A DNA stretch of 64,000 nt from CBDCUC01 sp965222485 (lineage in GTDB: Bacteria > Pseudomonadota > Alphaproteobacteria > Rhizobiales > Hyphomicrobiaceae). Under the pieces are notes generated by a model that was not told the DNA's origin, ran no database searches, and saw nothing but the letters and a program-made list of their open reading frames with translations. This document shows, in pieces, positions 9,092 to 18,035 of this stretch. Position 1 is the stretch's first letter. Each line of letters opens with the position of its first letter. The stretch spans positions 868,001-932,000 of the forward strand of contig CBDCUC010000039.1 in the NCBI GenBank assembly GCA_965222485.1, in the 5' to 3' direction. Made by a program: the position numbers and the translations under genes.

Positions 9092-9565
9092 TTACTTCTC
9101 GGCGTTGACTTCCATGATTGACATGGCGTTCGGGGAGAATTCGACTTTGAGATTGCTCTCTGAGTAAACAGAGCCGCTATGGTCACGGAATGCCATGTCC
9201 TTGCCTTTCGGCGCGTAAAGCGGCACGCCAGTCGATGTGTCCGTTGTGATGACGAGGTAGGCGACAACCGCGCGGCGGAATTTCTGATCCAGCGTCCGCT
9301 CACACCGGCCTTCACCTTCCGTTGCCTCGCAAGCACGCAAGGAATCGTGCTGTGTTAGCGCCGTGTTGTGGATTTTGACAGCCTTCTCGACAGCAGCATC
9401 GCATTGTTCAAAGGGCAGTCCGCCATGCTCGGTGCAATCCAGCGCGGAAACAAAGATAGCCTTCTTTTCTGGAACGGTGGTCTTTGCTGTAGTCTTGCCA
9501 CACGCACTCACGGCAACGGCAGCAGTAACCAGGACGATAAAACGCAGAACGACATTCAGGGTCAT
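9092..9565 (-). CDS. Putative lipoprotein, DUF1190-like
   Basis: A small protein of 157 residues with a signal peptide ending in the lipobox-like VSAC (Cys ~22), so it is probably a lipoprotein. The mature part has Cys pairs and acidic residues (LDCTEHGGLPFEQCDAA, then HDSLRACEATEGEGRCE) and a C-terminal stretch beginning APKGKDMAFRDHSGSVY. This resembles the DUF1190/YgiB family pattern, in which a xxxxDCxxxxG...C motif is followed by a Tyr- and Pro-rich tail, but the match is by eye. Function unknown. It is isolated and convergent with ilvN. Confidence 0.6.
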   Translation of the reverse strand: MTLNVVLRFIVLVTAAVAVSACGKTTAKTTVPEKKAIFVSALDCTEHGGLPFEQCDAAVEKAVKIHNTALTQHDSLRACEATEGEGRCERTLDQKFRRAVVAYLVITTDTSTGVPLYAPKGKDMAFRDHSGSVYSESNLKVEFSPNAMSIMEVNAEK

Positions 9566-9932
9566 TGTTCGGGTCTCCGGATGTTTGTCGAAAATTTAAC
9601 CCAAAGGCGGTTTCGCCCGCGTTAAGTAGCGTCCCTAACAATTGCTTATTCCATGTCCAAAGATGGAAGTATCTTGCGCAAGGAGCAATCCACCGTTCCA
9701 GGCTGGGCCCTGGGCGTGGAGCTTCGCGGGCTACCAAAGTGGGCGGATGTCGCGGCCAATTCGCTCATTTCGTCGCTACAGGCGCCGCGAGCCGCTTTAA
9801 ACGATTGATATTCATGACCGACCGGTAGTAGGTTCGCGCCTTCTGAAAACTCGGCAATTTGGGTCATTGCTCCCTTATCCGCCGCCAATCACATGCAATA
9901 CGACCAGCCAAAACCACGAAAGAGGGGAGCCC
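9566..9932. other. Divergent intergenic region between the DUF1190-like gene and ilvC
   Basis: About 370 bases upstream of both divergent genes; it should hold both promoters. The short ORFs here lack ribosome sites and family features. I see no riboswitch or Ile/Val-rich leader peptide in front of ilvC. Confidence 0.4.
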
Positions 9933-10952
9933 ATGCGCGTCTATTATGATCGTGATGCCGACCTAAACCTGATCAAGTCAAAGAAGATTGCCATTATCGG
10001 CTATGGGTCCCAGGGGCGGGCTCATGCTCTAAACCTGAAAGATTCAGGCGCCAAGGATCTGGCGATTGCTTTGCGGCCGGGTTCAGCTTCCGCAAAGAAA
10101 GCAGAGGCTGATGGCTTGAAGGTCTTGAGTGTTGCCGATGCCGCCTCCTGGGCTGATTTGATGATGATGGCGACGCCTGATGAGTTGCAGGCGGACATTT
10201 ATCGCGATCACATCGCTGATAACATTCGCGACGGTTCGGCGATTGCCTTCGCCCATGGCCTCAACGTCCACTTCAGCCTCATCGAACCAAAATCGAGCGT
10301 CGATGTCGTCATGATCGCACCGAAGGGTCCCGGCCATACCGTGCGCGGTGAATATGAAAAGGGCGGTGGCGTTCCTTGTCTTATCGCTGTTCATCAGGAT
10401 GCGTCGGGCAATGCACACGACTTGGCACTGTCCTACGCATGTGGTGTCGGTGGCGGACGCTCCGGCGTTATCGAGACAACATTTAAGGAAGAATGCGAAA
10501 CCGACCTCTTCGGTGAACAGGCGGTTCTGTGCGGCGGCCTCGTCGAATTAATTCGCGCCGGATTTGAAACGCTGGTCGAAGCCGGTTATGCGCCCGAAAT
10601 GGCATATTTCGAATGCCTGCATGAAGTGAAGTTGATCGTCGACCTGATCTACGAAGGCGGCATCGCCAATATGAACTATTCAATCTCCAACACGGCTGAA
10701 TGGGGCGAGTACATGTCCGGGCCGCGTGTCATTACTCCTAAGACCAAGGACGAAATGCGCGCGATACTGAAAGAAATCCAGACCGGCCAGTTCACCTCTG
10801 AGTGGATGCAGGAGTGCAAGGCGGGACAGGCACGATTTAAGGGAATTCGCAGGGTCAACGATGCGCATCAGATTGAAGAGGTTGGTGCGACGTTGCGTGC
10901 CATGATGCCCTGGATCAAGGATAAGGCGCTCGTCGATAAGAGCCGTAACTAG
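9933..10952 (+). CDS. ilvC: Ketol-acid reductoisomerase (class I)
   Basis: An NADPH- and Mg2+-dependent enzyme that converts acetolactate (the IlvIN product) to 2,3-dihydroxyisovalerate. The Rossmann nucleotide motif IAIIGYGSQGRAHALNL is at ~20. The knotted C-terminal domain has the metal-site motifs EEAxDLFGEQ-type (ECETDLFGEQAVLCGG) and YFECLHEVKLIVDLIYEGG. Length 339 residues, typical of class I. I chose ATG 9933 because AGAGGGGAG lies 4-12 bases upstream and the product starts MRVYYDRDADL as usual; the upstream ATG at 9867 would add 22 unconserved residues. Confidence 0.96.
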   Translation: MRVYYDRDADLNLIKSKKIAIIGYGSQGRAHALNLKDSGAKDLAIALRPGSASAKKAEADGLKVLSVADAASWADLMMMATPDELQADIYRDHIADNIRDGSAIAFAHGLNVHFSLIEPKSSVDVVMIAPKGPGHTVRGEYEKGGGVPCLIAVHQDASGNAHDLALSYACGVGGGRSGVIETTFKEECETDLFGEQAVLCGGLVELIRAGFETLVEAGYAPEMAYFECLHEVKLIVDLIYEGGIANMNYSISNTAEWGEYMSGPRVITPKTKDEMRAILKEIQTGQFTSEWMQECKAGQARFKGIRRVNDAHQIEEVGATLRAMMPWIKDKALVDKSRN

Positions 10953-11683
10953 TTGGGGTGGTGAAGATCGGGTCACCGGGCCCGTTGAACCGTTGCGTTG
11001 TCGTGGCGCCTTCAGGGTGAGAAAACACCATTGGATGCCGGAAGACCGTGCGCAGCCACGTCGGGGAGGGAGGTGTGTGGCGGTGCAGCCGCGACAGCCT
11101 TCCGGCCTCGGCCCATGCCGCATGGCGGCGGTCAGGGCCGATTGAGGAACGGGCGACGAAGAAGCGGGGAGCTCCGCCGCCCGTTGTGGGCTCCCCATCG
11201 AGTGGAGAAACCCTTGCCCGGCGTGATCGGGCCTCGTGTGGCACGCAACAACCCGTCGCGTGCCGACAACTCAAAACGCGTTTGCATCTCAAAGATGATT
11301 ATTGGTGCGAGGAACCGGCTCGGACACGAGCGCTCGTGCCAAGGGGCCAGTTCGAACGACTAGCTGTGTCGGTAAATGTGTTGTCCCCCCATAAATCCCC
11401 CTCAGGACTCAAGCACTGATCCAGCCTGTCGTGCGCGTCCTTAAATCCCATTCGCGAGCCGCTAGCTCTAGCGCCTACGGCCGCGATATGTGGGATTTGA
11501 GCCGCATAGCAAGGCGAAAACGTGATTGTGAAGCGGCAGAAATGTGGAAGCCGCGATCAAATTTACTGACACAATGCGTAACATAACAAGCGTCAATGGC
11601 TCTTCGACTAAAACCAAATCGTATACGACAAATGCCATAAGCCCACCGCGCAATTGCGATTTTACGTCATGGAAGGCCGGGAT
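10953..11683. other. Long gene-free stretch downstream of ilvC with many inverted repeats
   Basis: No convincing gene. The longest ORFs (about 120 codons, both strands) are Arg/Pro/Gly-rich products of high GC with no Shine-Dalgarno site. Several inverted repeats are visible: CCGGAAG 11038-11044 with CTTCCGG 11099-11105; GGCACGC 11240-11246 with GCGTGCC 11258-11264; and a perfect 14-base palindrome CACGAGCGCTCGTG at 11325-11338. The density of stems between 11.0 and 11.34 kb suggests a structured RNA or an untranslated 3' region. It does not match my memory of RNase P RNA, tmRNA or SRP RNA. Confidence 0.3.
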
Positions 11684-12478
11684 ATGACAAAGCCCAACGG
11701 ACCACCGAGGTGCGATGGTGTGATCACGGTTTCGGACTGCCAACTCGTGGTGACGTCGAGAATTTGGGGCTATGGCGCCACAAACAAGCAGGAAATCGAA
11801 TCATATTGGCAGAAACAAAAAAAGCAAAATGCGCTTCTGTTCAACGGCACGGTACATGTGGCCGAAGCGCTGGAGCTACGTGACAACGTTTTCAATGCGT
11901 CACTCGCACGTACCGACTTCAAGACATTCCTTCATTGGCGTTCGAAGGGATTTCCGGCACCGGAGCGACCCAGCACGGGACCGCTTCCGGACGATCTGGG
12001 ATTTCGACAGCCTGAAACCAAGCCCCGTGATTGCTTCGGCTCAGCATTGATCCGTTCCGCTTGCGGAGCCGTTCTGCTGGGTCGCCAGCGCGAGGGCCAT
12101 ATAAACGGCGGGCTCGCCTATCTGCCCGGCGGTTTCATTGATGACAGAGATGTTTCCAGCGACGGTCGCGTGAATATTTCGCGCAGCATCGCCCGTGAGG
12201 TCGCCGAAGAGACGGGACTGGAAGTCGACGCCAATAAACGCAAATCCGGCTACATGATAACGTTCTGCGCCCACCAAGTTTCAATCGCCGTCGAATATCG
12301 GTGGGATTTGCCTGCCGAAGACTTGCGCGCGCTCATGCTGGCCGCGATCGCGCAGCAGAAGGACCCGGAATTGGACGACATCAAAATCGTTAGGCATGCC
12401 GCCCAAATGACCCAGATCTCGGTTCCACCGTATGTACGCCTTTTACTGGCGCATGTGTTGGACGGCGCCAGCGTATAA
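11684..12478 (+). CDS. Nudix hydrolase with extended Nudix box
   Basis: The central Nudix fold is visible from CGAVLLGRQREGHINGGLAYLPGG to REVAEETGLEV. The REVAEETG core of the Nudix box, with its metal-binding Glu residues, is intact, but the 5' half of the box has an insertion: about 22 residues separate GGF from REV, where the canonical box has 12-13. The substrate is therefore hard to infer; the N-terminal ~130 residues (ITVSDCQLVV start, HVAEALELRDNVFNASLART) form an extra domain I do not recognise. I chose ATG 11684, with GGAAGG at 11671-11676; ATG 11669 and TTG 11654 are in-frame alternatives. Length 264 residues from this start. Confidence 0.75.
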   Translation: MTKPNGPPRCDGVITVSDCQLVVTSRIWGYGATNKQEIESYWQKQKKQNALLFNGTVHVAEALELRDNVFNASLARTDFKTFLHWRSKGFPAPERPSTGPLPDDLGFRQPETKPRDCFGSALIRSACGAVLLGRQREGHINGGLAYLPGGFIDDRDVSSDGRVNISRSIAREVAEETGLEVDANKRKSGYMITFCAHQVSIAVEYRWDLPAEDLRALMLAAIAQQKDPELDDIKIVRHAAQMTQISVPPYVRLLLAHVLDGASV

Positions 12479-12705
12479 CGCGTGCTCCTAGGGGATTGCG
12501 CTGCGTTTACCAGCAGCAGTTAAGCTTTCACACCATGTCGCCCCTTACCATTTCGCTTGCCAATCCCGTGATTTGTGTTCTACCGACGCGCGGGCAAAGC
12601 ACCTGAGTAGCTGTCTGGCCTACACGTTGGTTGGCTGCCGACCGGACCATTTGCGACATGACGGTCCGTGACTGCAAAGGTGCTGACTACGGGATAGACA
12701 ACTTG

Positions 12706-13629
12706 ATGGAATTTAAGTTTCACACGCTCGACGTGTTCACCGCGCATCGCTTCGGCGGCAACCCGCTTGCCGTCGTGCTTGACGCGGATCAACTAAACAG
12801 CGAACAAATGCAGGCTGTCGCGCGCGAATTCAATCTGTCCGAGACGGTATTCTTGTGTAAGGCAGAAAGCCCGGCGCACAGCGCACGTATGCGCATATTC
12901 ACCCCAAACCAAGAGTTATCATTTGCCGGTCATCCTTCCATAGGCACCGCCGCATTGCTGTCGCAGCAGCGTGCACCAGACACGCCTGGCGAAAACGACT
13001 CCATTGTCACGCTCGAGCAAGGCATCGGTCTTATTCGCGTCGGCGTGCGATTGCTGAACGATGGTAATGGTCACCAAAGTGCTTTCGCCGAGTTTGATGC
13101 GCCAAAGCTTCCGCAAGTTTCGGGAGAATTGCCGGCCATTGAGAAGCTGGCCGCCGCTGTCGGTCTGATACCAAGCGAGATCGGATTTGAGAACCACCGG
13201 CCAGCCATGGTTTCTGCCGGCAACGGGTTTGCGTTTATTCCAGTGTCTACACTTGAGGCGATGGCGAAGGCGCACATCAATTCACAGCATTGGCACGCGG
13301 CATTCGGTAATCCGGAAATTGTCGGCGCCTACCTTTACTCACGCAAGACCCAGCACACGACATCGGATTTCCATGCTCGAATGTTTGCGCCGGGCGCCGG
13401 AATTGGTGAGGATCCGGCGACTGGCTCGGCCGCAGTCGGCCTTGCCGGCGTCGTTCACCGCTTCGATGGTTTGCCCGACGGGTTGCACAAACGTGTCATC
13501 GAGCAGGGCTACGAGATGAACAGGCCGAGCCACATAGAGGTGACGCTGGCCGTCAGCGGCAGCAGTTTGCAGGCGGTGCGTATCGGTGGCCAGTCCGTAC
13601 GCGTCAGCAACGGGACCATTTACGTTTAG
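12706..13629 (+). CDS. PhzF-family isomerase/epimerase-like protein
   Basis: A protein of 307-308 residues with the two-lobed diaminopimelate-epimerase fold. The family signature is clear: FHTLDVFTAHRFGGNPLAVV at the N-terminus, FNLSETVFL with the catalytic Glu at ~45, and FAGHPSIGTAALL. In the second half FAPGAGIGEDPATGSAA is the matching phosphate/substrate-loop motif. PhzF acts in phenazine synthesis, but most homologues lie outside phenazine clusters and have unknown substrates; none of the other phz genes is nearby. ATG 12706 starts the conserved EFKFHTLDVF; an upstream in-frame ATG at 12631 would add 25 unrelated residues. Confidence 0.9.
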   Translation: MEFKFHTLDVFTAHRFGGNPLAVVLDADQLNSEQMQAVAREFNLSETVFLCKAESPAHSARMRIFTPNQELSFAGHPSIGTAALLSQQRAPDTPGENDSIVTLEQGIGLIRVGVRLLNDGNGHQSAFAEFDAPKLPQVSGELPAIEKLAAAVGLIPSEIGFENHRPAMVSAGNGFAFIPVSTLEAMAKAHINSQHWHAAFGNPEIVGAYLYSRKTQHTTSDFHARMFAPGAGIGEDPATGSAAVGLAGVVHRFDGLPDGLHKRVIEQGYEMNRPSHIEVTLAVSGSSLQAVRIGGQSVRVSNGTIYV

Positions 13630-13938
13630 CGCGTGCCACGTCGCCAGCCGCCGCCCGAAGTGCACCCTGGATATCAAACAGTCCCGCACTGATGGTTGAG
13701 GAGGGCTGATTTTGGGGCCGCCGGCGCACCTGAAAACGGGCTGCAAAGCCACTATTTTACGGAAAACGCGGCTTTATCGTCACGCAATTGGGCCGCACGC
13801 TTGCAATTTCTCAACCCCTTTGGCTTATAGTCAGGGTTAACGTTTTATTTCACCACGCGAGGCACATCCTCGCGTCCGAATGGACACCCGCGATGTTGGC
13901 GATGTCGAGCGACATTAGGCGACTGCCATCGAGCGCCC
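13630..13938. other. Intergenic region between the PhzF-family gene and the leuA leader
   Basis: No gene recognised. This is the 5' part of the long (524 bp) leuA upstream region; the leuA promoter probably lies here or in the next segment. Candidate leader elements start at 13939 and are described separately. Confidence 0.35.
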
Positions 13939-14061
13939 CCGCAGAGCTCTGCGGCCTGGGCGGGCTCGACCGCGCGCGTTTGGCCCGCATGCTTCTCCTT
14001 ACATGCCCCTGAGCTTCGGCAGTACCGGAATTGTCAAAAGGCCGGTGCGGATGTTCAGGGG
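13939..14061 (+). promoter_or_regulatory. Candidate leuA leader with Leu-rich mini-ORF and alternative stems
   Basis: Three elements are visible. A perfect 16-base palindrome lies at 13939-13954 (CCGCAGAGCTCTGCGG). A mini-ORF at 13989-14012 encodes MLLLTCP and stop, with three consecutive Leu codons. Two stems cannot form together: CCGCA 13985-13989 can pair with TGCGG 14046-14050, while CCCCTGA 14006-14012 can pair with TCAGGGG 14055-14061. A Leu-codon run next to alternative stems upstream of leuA is what an attenuator needs. There is no clear Shine-Dalgarno site for the mini-ORF and no T-run after the last stem, so this is a hypothesis. Confidence 0.35.
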
Positions 14062-14153
14062 AGTACAGATGACGCTTGAGAGAGCCGAGGCAGCGATGCG
14101 CCCGCTCTCAGCAACGAACACATATTTTCGATTTCTCGTAGGACTTGAGACAG

Positions 14154-15707
14154 ATGAGTGGAAACACAAAGACCGACCAGGTCTTGATCTTTGACACGAC
14201 ACTGCGCGACGGTGAGCAGTGTCCCGGCGCGACCATGACATTTGAGGAAAAGCTGGAAGTTGCCGAATATCTCGACGAAATGGGCGTCGACATTATCGAG
14301 GCAGGATTCCCGATCGCGTCCGATGGCGATTTCGAAGCAGTCAACGAAATTGCCAAACGAGCAAAGCACGCGACCATTGCCGGTCTGGCGCGCGCGATCG
14401 ACAAGGATATCGATCGCGCCGGCGAAGCGGTGAAGGACGCCAAACGTGGTCGCATACACACATTTGTCTCCACTTCGCCCATCCATCTGGCCCATCAGAT
14501 GCGCAAGAGCGAGGAGGAGGTGCTTGAGATCATCACGTCGACAGTATCACGCGCGCGCAACCTCGTGGATGATGTCGAATGGTCTGCCATGGACGCGACA
14601 CGCACGCCGCTTGAGTACCTGTGCCGCTGTGTTGAAGCCGCTATCAAGGCTGGCGCCACAACGATCAACCTGCCCGATACAGTAGGCTACGCAACACCGG
14701 AAGAATACACATCCATGTTCAAGTCGGTACGCGAGCAGGTACCCGGCAGCGACAAGGCGATCTTTTCCGTGCACTGCCACAACGATCTTGGTTTGGCGGT
14801 CGCCAATTCACTGGCGGGCGTCGTCGGCGGTGCGCGTCAGGTTGAATGCACCATCAACGGCATTGGTGAACGCGCCGGCAACGCATCGCTGGAAGAGGTC
14901 GTCATGGCGATCAAAACCAGGAGCGACGTACTGCCCTACCATACGGGCATAGACACCACGATGCTGACGCGTGCTTCGAAGATGGTGTCAGCCGTTACCA
15001 ATTTCCCGGTGCAATACAACAAGGCCATTGTCGGTCGCAACGCATTCGCCCACGAAAGCGGTATCCATCAGGATGGTATGCTGAAACATCAGCAGACTTA
15101 TGAAATCATGACGCCCGAATCCGTCGGCGTCAGTAAGACTTCGCTGGTCATGGGCAAACACTCCGGCCGCAATGCTTTTCGGACAAAACTGAAAGAGTTG
15201 GGCTATGATCTTGGCGACAATGCCTTTGAGGACGCCTTCAGCCGCTTCAAGGCGCTGGCCGATAACAAAAAGCATGTCTACGACGAGGATATCGAAGCGC
15301 TCGTCGATGAAGAAATCGCGCACGCGCATAGCTCAATGCATGTTGTGGCGCTGACGGTCATTGCAGGCAGCGTCGGACCCCAGTCGGCAACATTGACTTT
15401 GGATATGAATGGGACCACCCACACAATCCAGGCAACTGGCAATGGTCCTGTCGATGCAACTTTCAATGCCATCAAGGCCCTAGTGCCGCACAACGCGAAG
15501 TTGGCCCTTTATCAGGTTCATGCCGTGACCGAAGGCACAGACGCACAAGCTGAGGTGTCCGTCCGCCTGGAAGAGGACGGCCGCCTTGTTACGGGCCGCG
15601 GAGCCGACACGGACACTCTGGTCGCGTCTGCCCGAGCCTACGTGGCAGCGCTGGCAAAGCTGCAGGTCAAACGCCAAAAATTGGCGGAAGCCCAACACGC
15701 CGTCTAA
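14154..15707 (+). CDS. leuA: 2-isopropylmalate synthase
   Basis: It condenses acetyl-CoA with 2-oxoisovalerate, the committed step of leucine synthesis and the branch from the valine pathway of the ilv genes upstream. The DRE-TIM metallolyase motif is at the N-terminus (IFDTTLRDGEQCPGATM), the metal ligands are in FSVHCHNDLGLAVANSLAG, and the C-terminal part holds the leucine-binding regulatory domain (~390-510). The length of 517 residues matches the long, feedback-regulated form. ATG 14154 is preferred over the TTG three codons upstream. A GC-rich hairpin follows at 15716-15743. Confidence 0.95.
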   Translation: MSGNTKTDQVLIFDTTLRDGEQCPGATMTFEEKLEVAEYLDEMGVDIIEAGFPIASDGDFEAVNEIAKRAKHATIAGLARAIDKDIDRAGEAVKDAKRGRIHTFVSTSPIHLAHQMRKSEEEVLEIITSTVSRARNLVDDVEWSAMDATRTPLEYLCRCVEAAIKAGATTINLPDTVGYATPEEYTSMFKSVREQVPGSDKAIFSVHCHNDLGLAVANSLAGVVGGARQVECTINGIGERAGNASLEEVVMAIKTRSDVLPYHTGIDTTMLTRASKMVSAVTNFPVQYNKAIVGRNAFAHESGIHQDGMLKHQQTYEIMTPESVGVSKTSLVMGKHSGRNAFRTKLKELGYDLGDNAFEDAFSRFKALADNKKHVYDEDIEALVDEEIAHAHSSMHVVALTVIAGSVGPQSATLTLDMNGTTHTIQATGNGPVDATFNAIKALVPHNAKLALYQVHAVTEGTDAQAEVSVRLEEDGRLVTGRGADTDTLVASARAYVAALAKLQVKRQKLAEAQHAV

Positions 15708-15715
15708 AACCAAAT

Positions 15716-15743
15716 GCGGGCAGGGCGCGTTAGCCTTGCCCGC
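15716..15743 (+). terminator. Hairpin after leuA
   Basis: GCGGGCAGG (15716-15724) pairs with CCTTGCCCGC (15734-15743), with one G-T pair or bulge and a 9-base loop, starting 8 bases after the leuA stop. Only a weak T-rich segment follows, so it may stabilise the mRNA end or act with Rho. Confidence 0.5.
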
Positions 15744-15810
15744 CAAACATCCTGCTTTTCAGTTGGTTAATGGTTTATTGGTTAGGTAAGTTTGAGACGC
15801 AATCTTGTCG

Positions 15811-15832
15811 GCCGACAGACGCTCCTGTCGGC
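15811..15832. promoter_or_regulatory. Hairpin upstream of mreB
   Basis: GCCGACAG (15811-15818) and CTGTCGGC (15825-15832) form a perfect 8-bp stem with a 6-base loop, about 150 bases upstream of mreB. It could be a second leuA terminator, an mreB 5'-UTR element or a protein-binding palindrome. The region 15744-15980 holds no gene. Confidence 0.35.
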
Positions 15833-15980
15833 TGCTATCGTTGTGTTGCACGCCACTGCACAGGAGCACAGGCAAAGTGATCTCGCGCACATGGACCCTG
15901 CATCCGCTTAACGTGCGTCATGCTGCACGGTTGACGCCACTTCGAGATGCACGTCGTGTGCGCAATGGGAACGGGGCGGC

Positions 15981-17018
15981 ATGAAACGAAGCGGCAAGAG
16001 CACATTCTCTGACGACATTGCGATCGACTTGGGCACGGCGAACACGCTTGTCTACGTCGAAGGCCGTGGCATCATCCTCGATGAGCCCTCCGCTGTTGCC
16101 ATCAGATCACGCGACGGGCGCCGCGAGGTTCTGGCTGTCGGCGCTGAGGCAAAGCGCATGGTTGGCCGCACACCGGAACAAATTGAAACCATCCGCCCAA
16201 TGCGCGATGGGGTGATCGCTGACTTCATCGCCACTGAGGAAATGCTGCGCCAATTCATTATGCGCGCGAAGTCCTCGTTAGGGTTTCGTCGACCGTTTAT
16301 CTTGGTCTGCGTGCCATCGGGTTCAACGCCGGTCGAACGCCGCGCCGTCTACGAAACGGCGATGTCGGCAGGTGCGCGCCGCGTTGAATTGTTGGAAGAG
16401 CCCATCGCCGCTGCAATCGGTGCCGGACTTCCCGTCGACGAACCAACCGGTTCCATGGTTGTCGACATCGGCGGTGGCACGACCGACATAGCTGTGCTGT
16501 CGCTCGGCGGCATCGTCCAGTCGCGTTCATTGCGTTGCGCCGGAAATGCTCTGGACGAGGCGATCATTCGTTACATACGTCGGCGGCACAAACTGGTCAT
16601 CGGCGAGATCAATGCCGAACGCATTAAAATTGAAGCGGGCCGCGCCGCGATCGATCTCGATGACCCGGGCCCCGAAATCCACATTTCCGGCCGCGATTTG
16701 CGCTTGGGTCGGCCCAAGAGCATCATACTGGGCAGCAACGACATCGCCGAAGCAATGGAAAATCCCATTGAAGATATCGCGGAATTTATCCTGAGATCGT
16801 TGGAAGACCTTCCACCGGAAGTCTCAACAGATATATGCGAACGCGGGATCTACATTACAGGTGGCGGCGCCTTGCTGTCGGGAATCGACCGCGAACTCGG
16901 TCGCCTGGTCGGTGTCAAATTCGTCATTCCCGAGAAACCGCTCGAATGCGTGATCAGAGGTTCCGCAATCGTGCTGCAGGATCTGGAGGCGCGCCAACAC
17001 TTGCTGGCAACGCCATGA
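15981..17018 (+). CDS. mreB: Rod-shape actin homologue MreB
   Basis: The bacterial actin that directs lateral wall synthesis, found as membrane-bound filaments. It has the actin-fold nucleotide motifs: phosphate 1 IAIDLGTANTLVY (~12), connect 1 RRAVYETAMSAGARRVELLEEPIAAAIGAG with EEPIAAAIGAG highly conserved (split here into its parts), phosphate 2 VVDIGGGTTDIAV (~160) and adenosine motif YITGGGALLSG (~290). Length 345 residues, standard. ATG 15981 is preceded by GGGGCGG. It is first in mreB-mreC-mreD. Confidence 0.96.
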   Translation: MKRSGKSTFSDDIAIDLGTANTLVYVEGRGIILDEPSAVAIRSRDGRREVLAVGAEAKRMVGRTPEQIETIRPMRDGVIADFIATEEMLRQFIMRAKSSLGFRRPFILVCVPSGSTPVERRAVYETAMSAGARRVELLEEPIAAAIGAGLPVDEPTGSMVVDIGGGTTDIAVLSLGGIVQSRSLRCAGNALDEAIIRYIRRRHKLVIGEINAERIKIEAGRAAIDLDDPGPEIHISGRDLRLGRPKSIILGSNDIAEAMENPIEDIAEFILRSLEDLPPEVSTDICERGIYITGGGALLSGIDRELGRLVGVKFVIPEKPLECVIRGSAIVLQDLEARQHLLATP

Positions 17019-17147
17019 TCTTGTACCGCATAGGGGCCATAAGACTGTTGCTGCCCTAACTAAAATGCAAAAGAACTCAGGTGGGACAAAGCCGCCGGCA
17101 CGTACCGGGCCCATTTGCCAGCACCGCATCACTTGTCGTGGGATTGA

Positions 17148-18017
17148 ATGCTCCGATTTTTTCGTAAGTCACGACGTATGTATGGCCCGCAACGCAGCAG
17201 GCCCCGTAACCGCGCGCTTTTTGGTTTTCTGTTGGCGAGCCTCGTATTGCTCGTGGCCAGCATAGCTGGCATCGGCGGACTTTCGCTCGTACGCGATGGT
17301 ATCCAAACCTTGACCTCACCGATCATTGCCGCGGGCTTGCGTCCTCTGGAACCGGTTCGTGACGGCATGCAGCGCATCACTCGTTTATGGTCGCTCGATT
17401 CCGAACTGGAACGGCTGCGCGCTGAAAATCAACAGCTCAAGGGCTGGAAATGGCGCGCCGAGCAACTCCAAAAGCAAGTGGACGAACTGACAGCACTTAC
17501 ACACCTCGTTCGTAATCAGGATCTCGGCTACGTCACCGGCGAAGTCCTCTCCGCCCCGCTTGGACCGTTCCGTCGCCATGCGGTGATTAAGACCGGTGCC
17601 AAGGCCAACGTCCGCACCGGTGATCCAGTGGTCAATGGAGACGGGCTGGTTGGCATCGTCTACAAAGTCGGTCCGATGACGACACGGGTCCAGCTGCTTA
17701 ACGATCCCGACAGCGCTATTCCTGTATTGATTGGTGATGCCAACATTCCCGGCCGCATGGTCGGGCGTCGCCACGCCCGCCCAGCGCTCACCGATGTCGA
17801 AGCCCGGTCTGTCGTCGTTCCCGGCGACATTGTTTCAACGTCTGGCGCACGCGGCAGTATCCCCAAGGGTTTGAAGGTTGGAGTTATCGTGACCACCGGC
17901 GACGTACTCGAAGTGGAACCATATGCGTCGCTCGCGGGTATCCAATATGTCAGCGTGCTGTTGCGTCAAACGCCGGCCAAAACGGCTGAACGGCGCACGA
18001 AACTAATCCGCAAGTAG
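17148..18017 (+). CDS. mreC: Rod-shape protein MreC
   Basis: A bitopic inner-membrane protein of 289 residues that links MreB filaments to the wall-synthesis complex in the periplasm. A basic cytoplasmic N-terminus is followed by one membrane helix (FGFLLASLVLLVASIAGI, ~25-45), a coiled coil (LDSELERLRAENQQLKGW and on) and the beta-barrel domain (~120-280; HAVIKTGAKANVRTGDPVVN, then GDIVSTSGARGSIPKGLKVG). It follows mreB by 129 bases and precedes mreD. Confidence 0.93.
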   Translation: MLRFFRKSRRMYGPQRSRPRNRALFGFLLASLVLLVASIAGIGGLSLVRDGIQTLTSPIIAAGLRPLEPVRDGMQRITRLWSLDSELERLRAENQQLKGWKWRAEQLQKQVDELTALTHLVRNQDLGYVTGEVLSAPLGPFRRHAVIKTGAKANVRTGDPVVNGDGLVGIVYKVGPMTTRVQLLNDPDSAIPVLIGDANIPGRMVGRRHARPALTDVEARSVVVPGDIVSTSGARGSIPKGLKVGVIVTTGDVLEVEPYASLAGIQYVSVLLRQTPAKTAERRTKLIRK

Positions 18018-18035
18018 GCCGGGCTTGAAAACTCA

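Noticed and set aside
10998..11363. 121-codon + strand and 125-codon - strand ORFs after ilvC
   Set aside because: Both overlap each other in a GC-rich, hairpin-rich segment, have Arg/Pro/Gly-rich products and lack Shine-Dalgarno sites.
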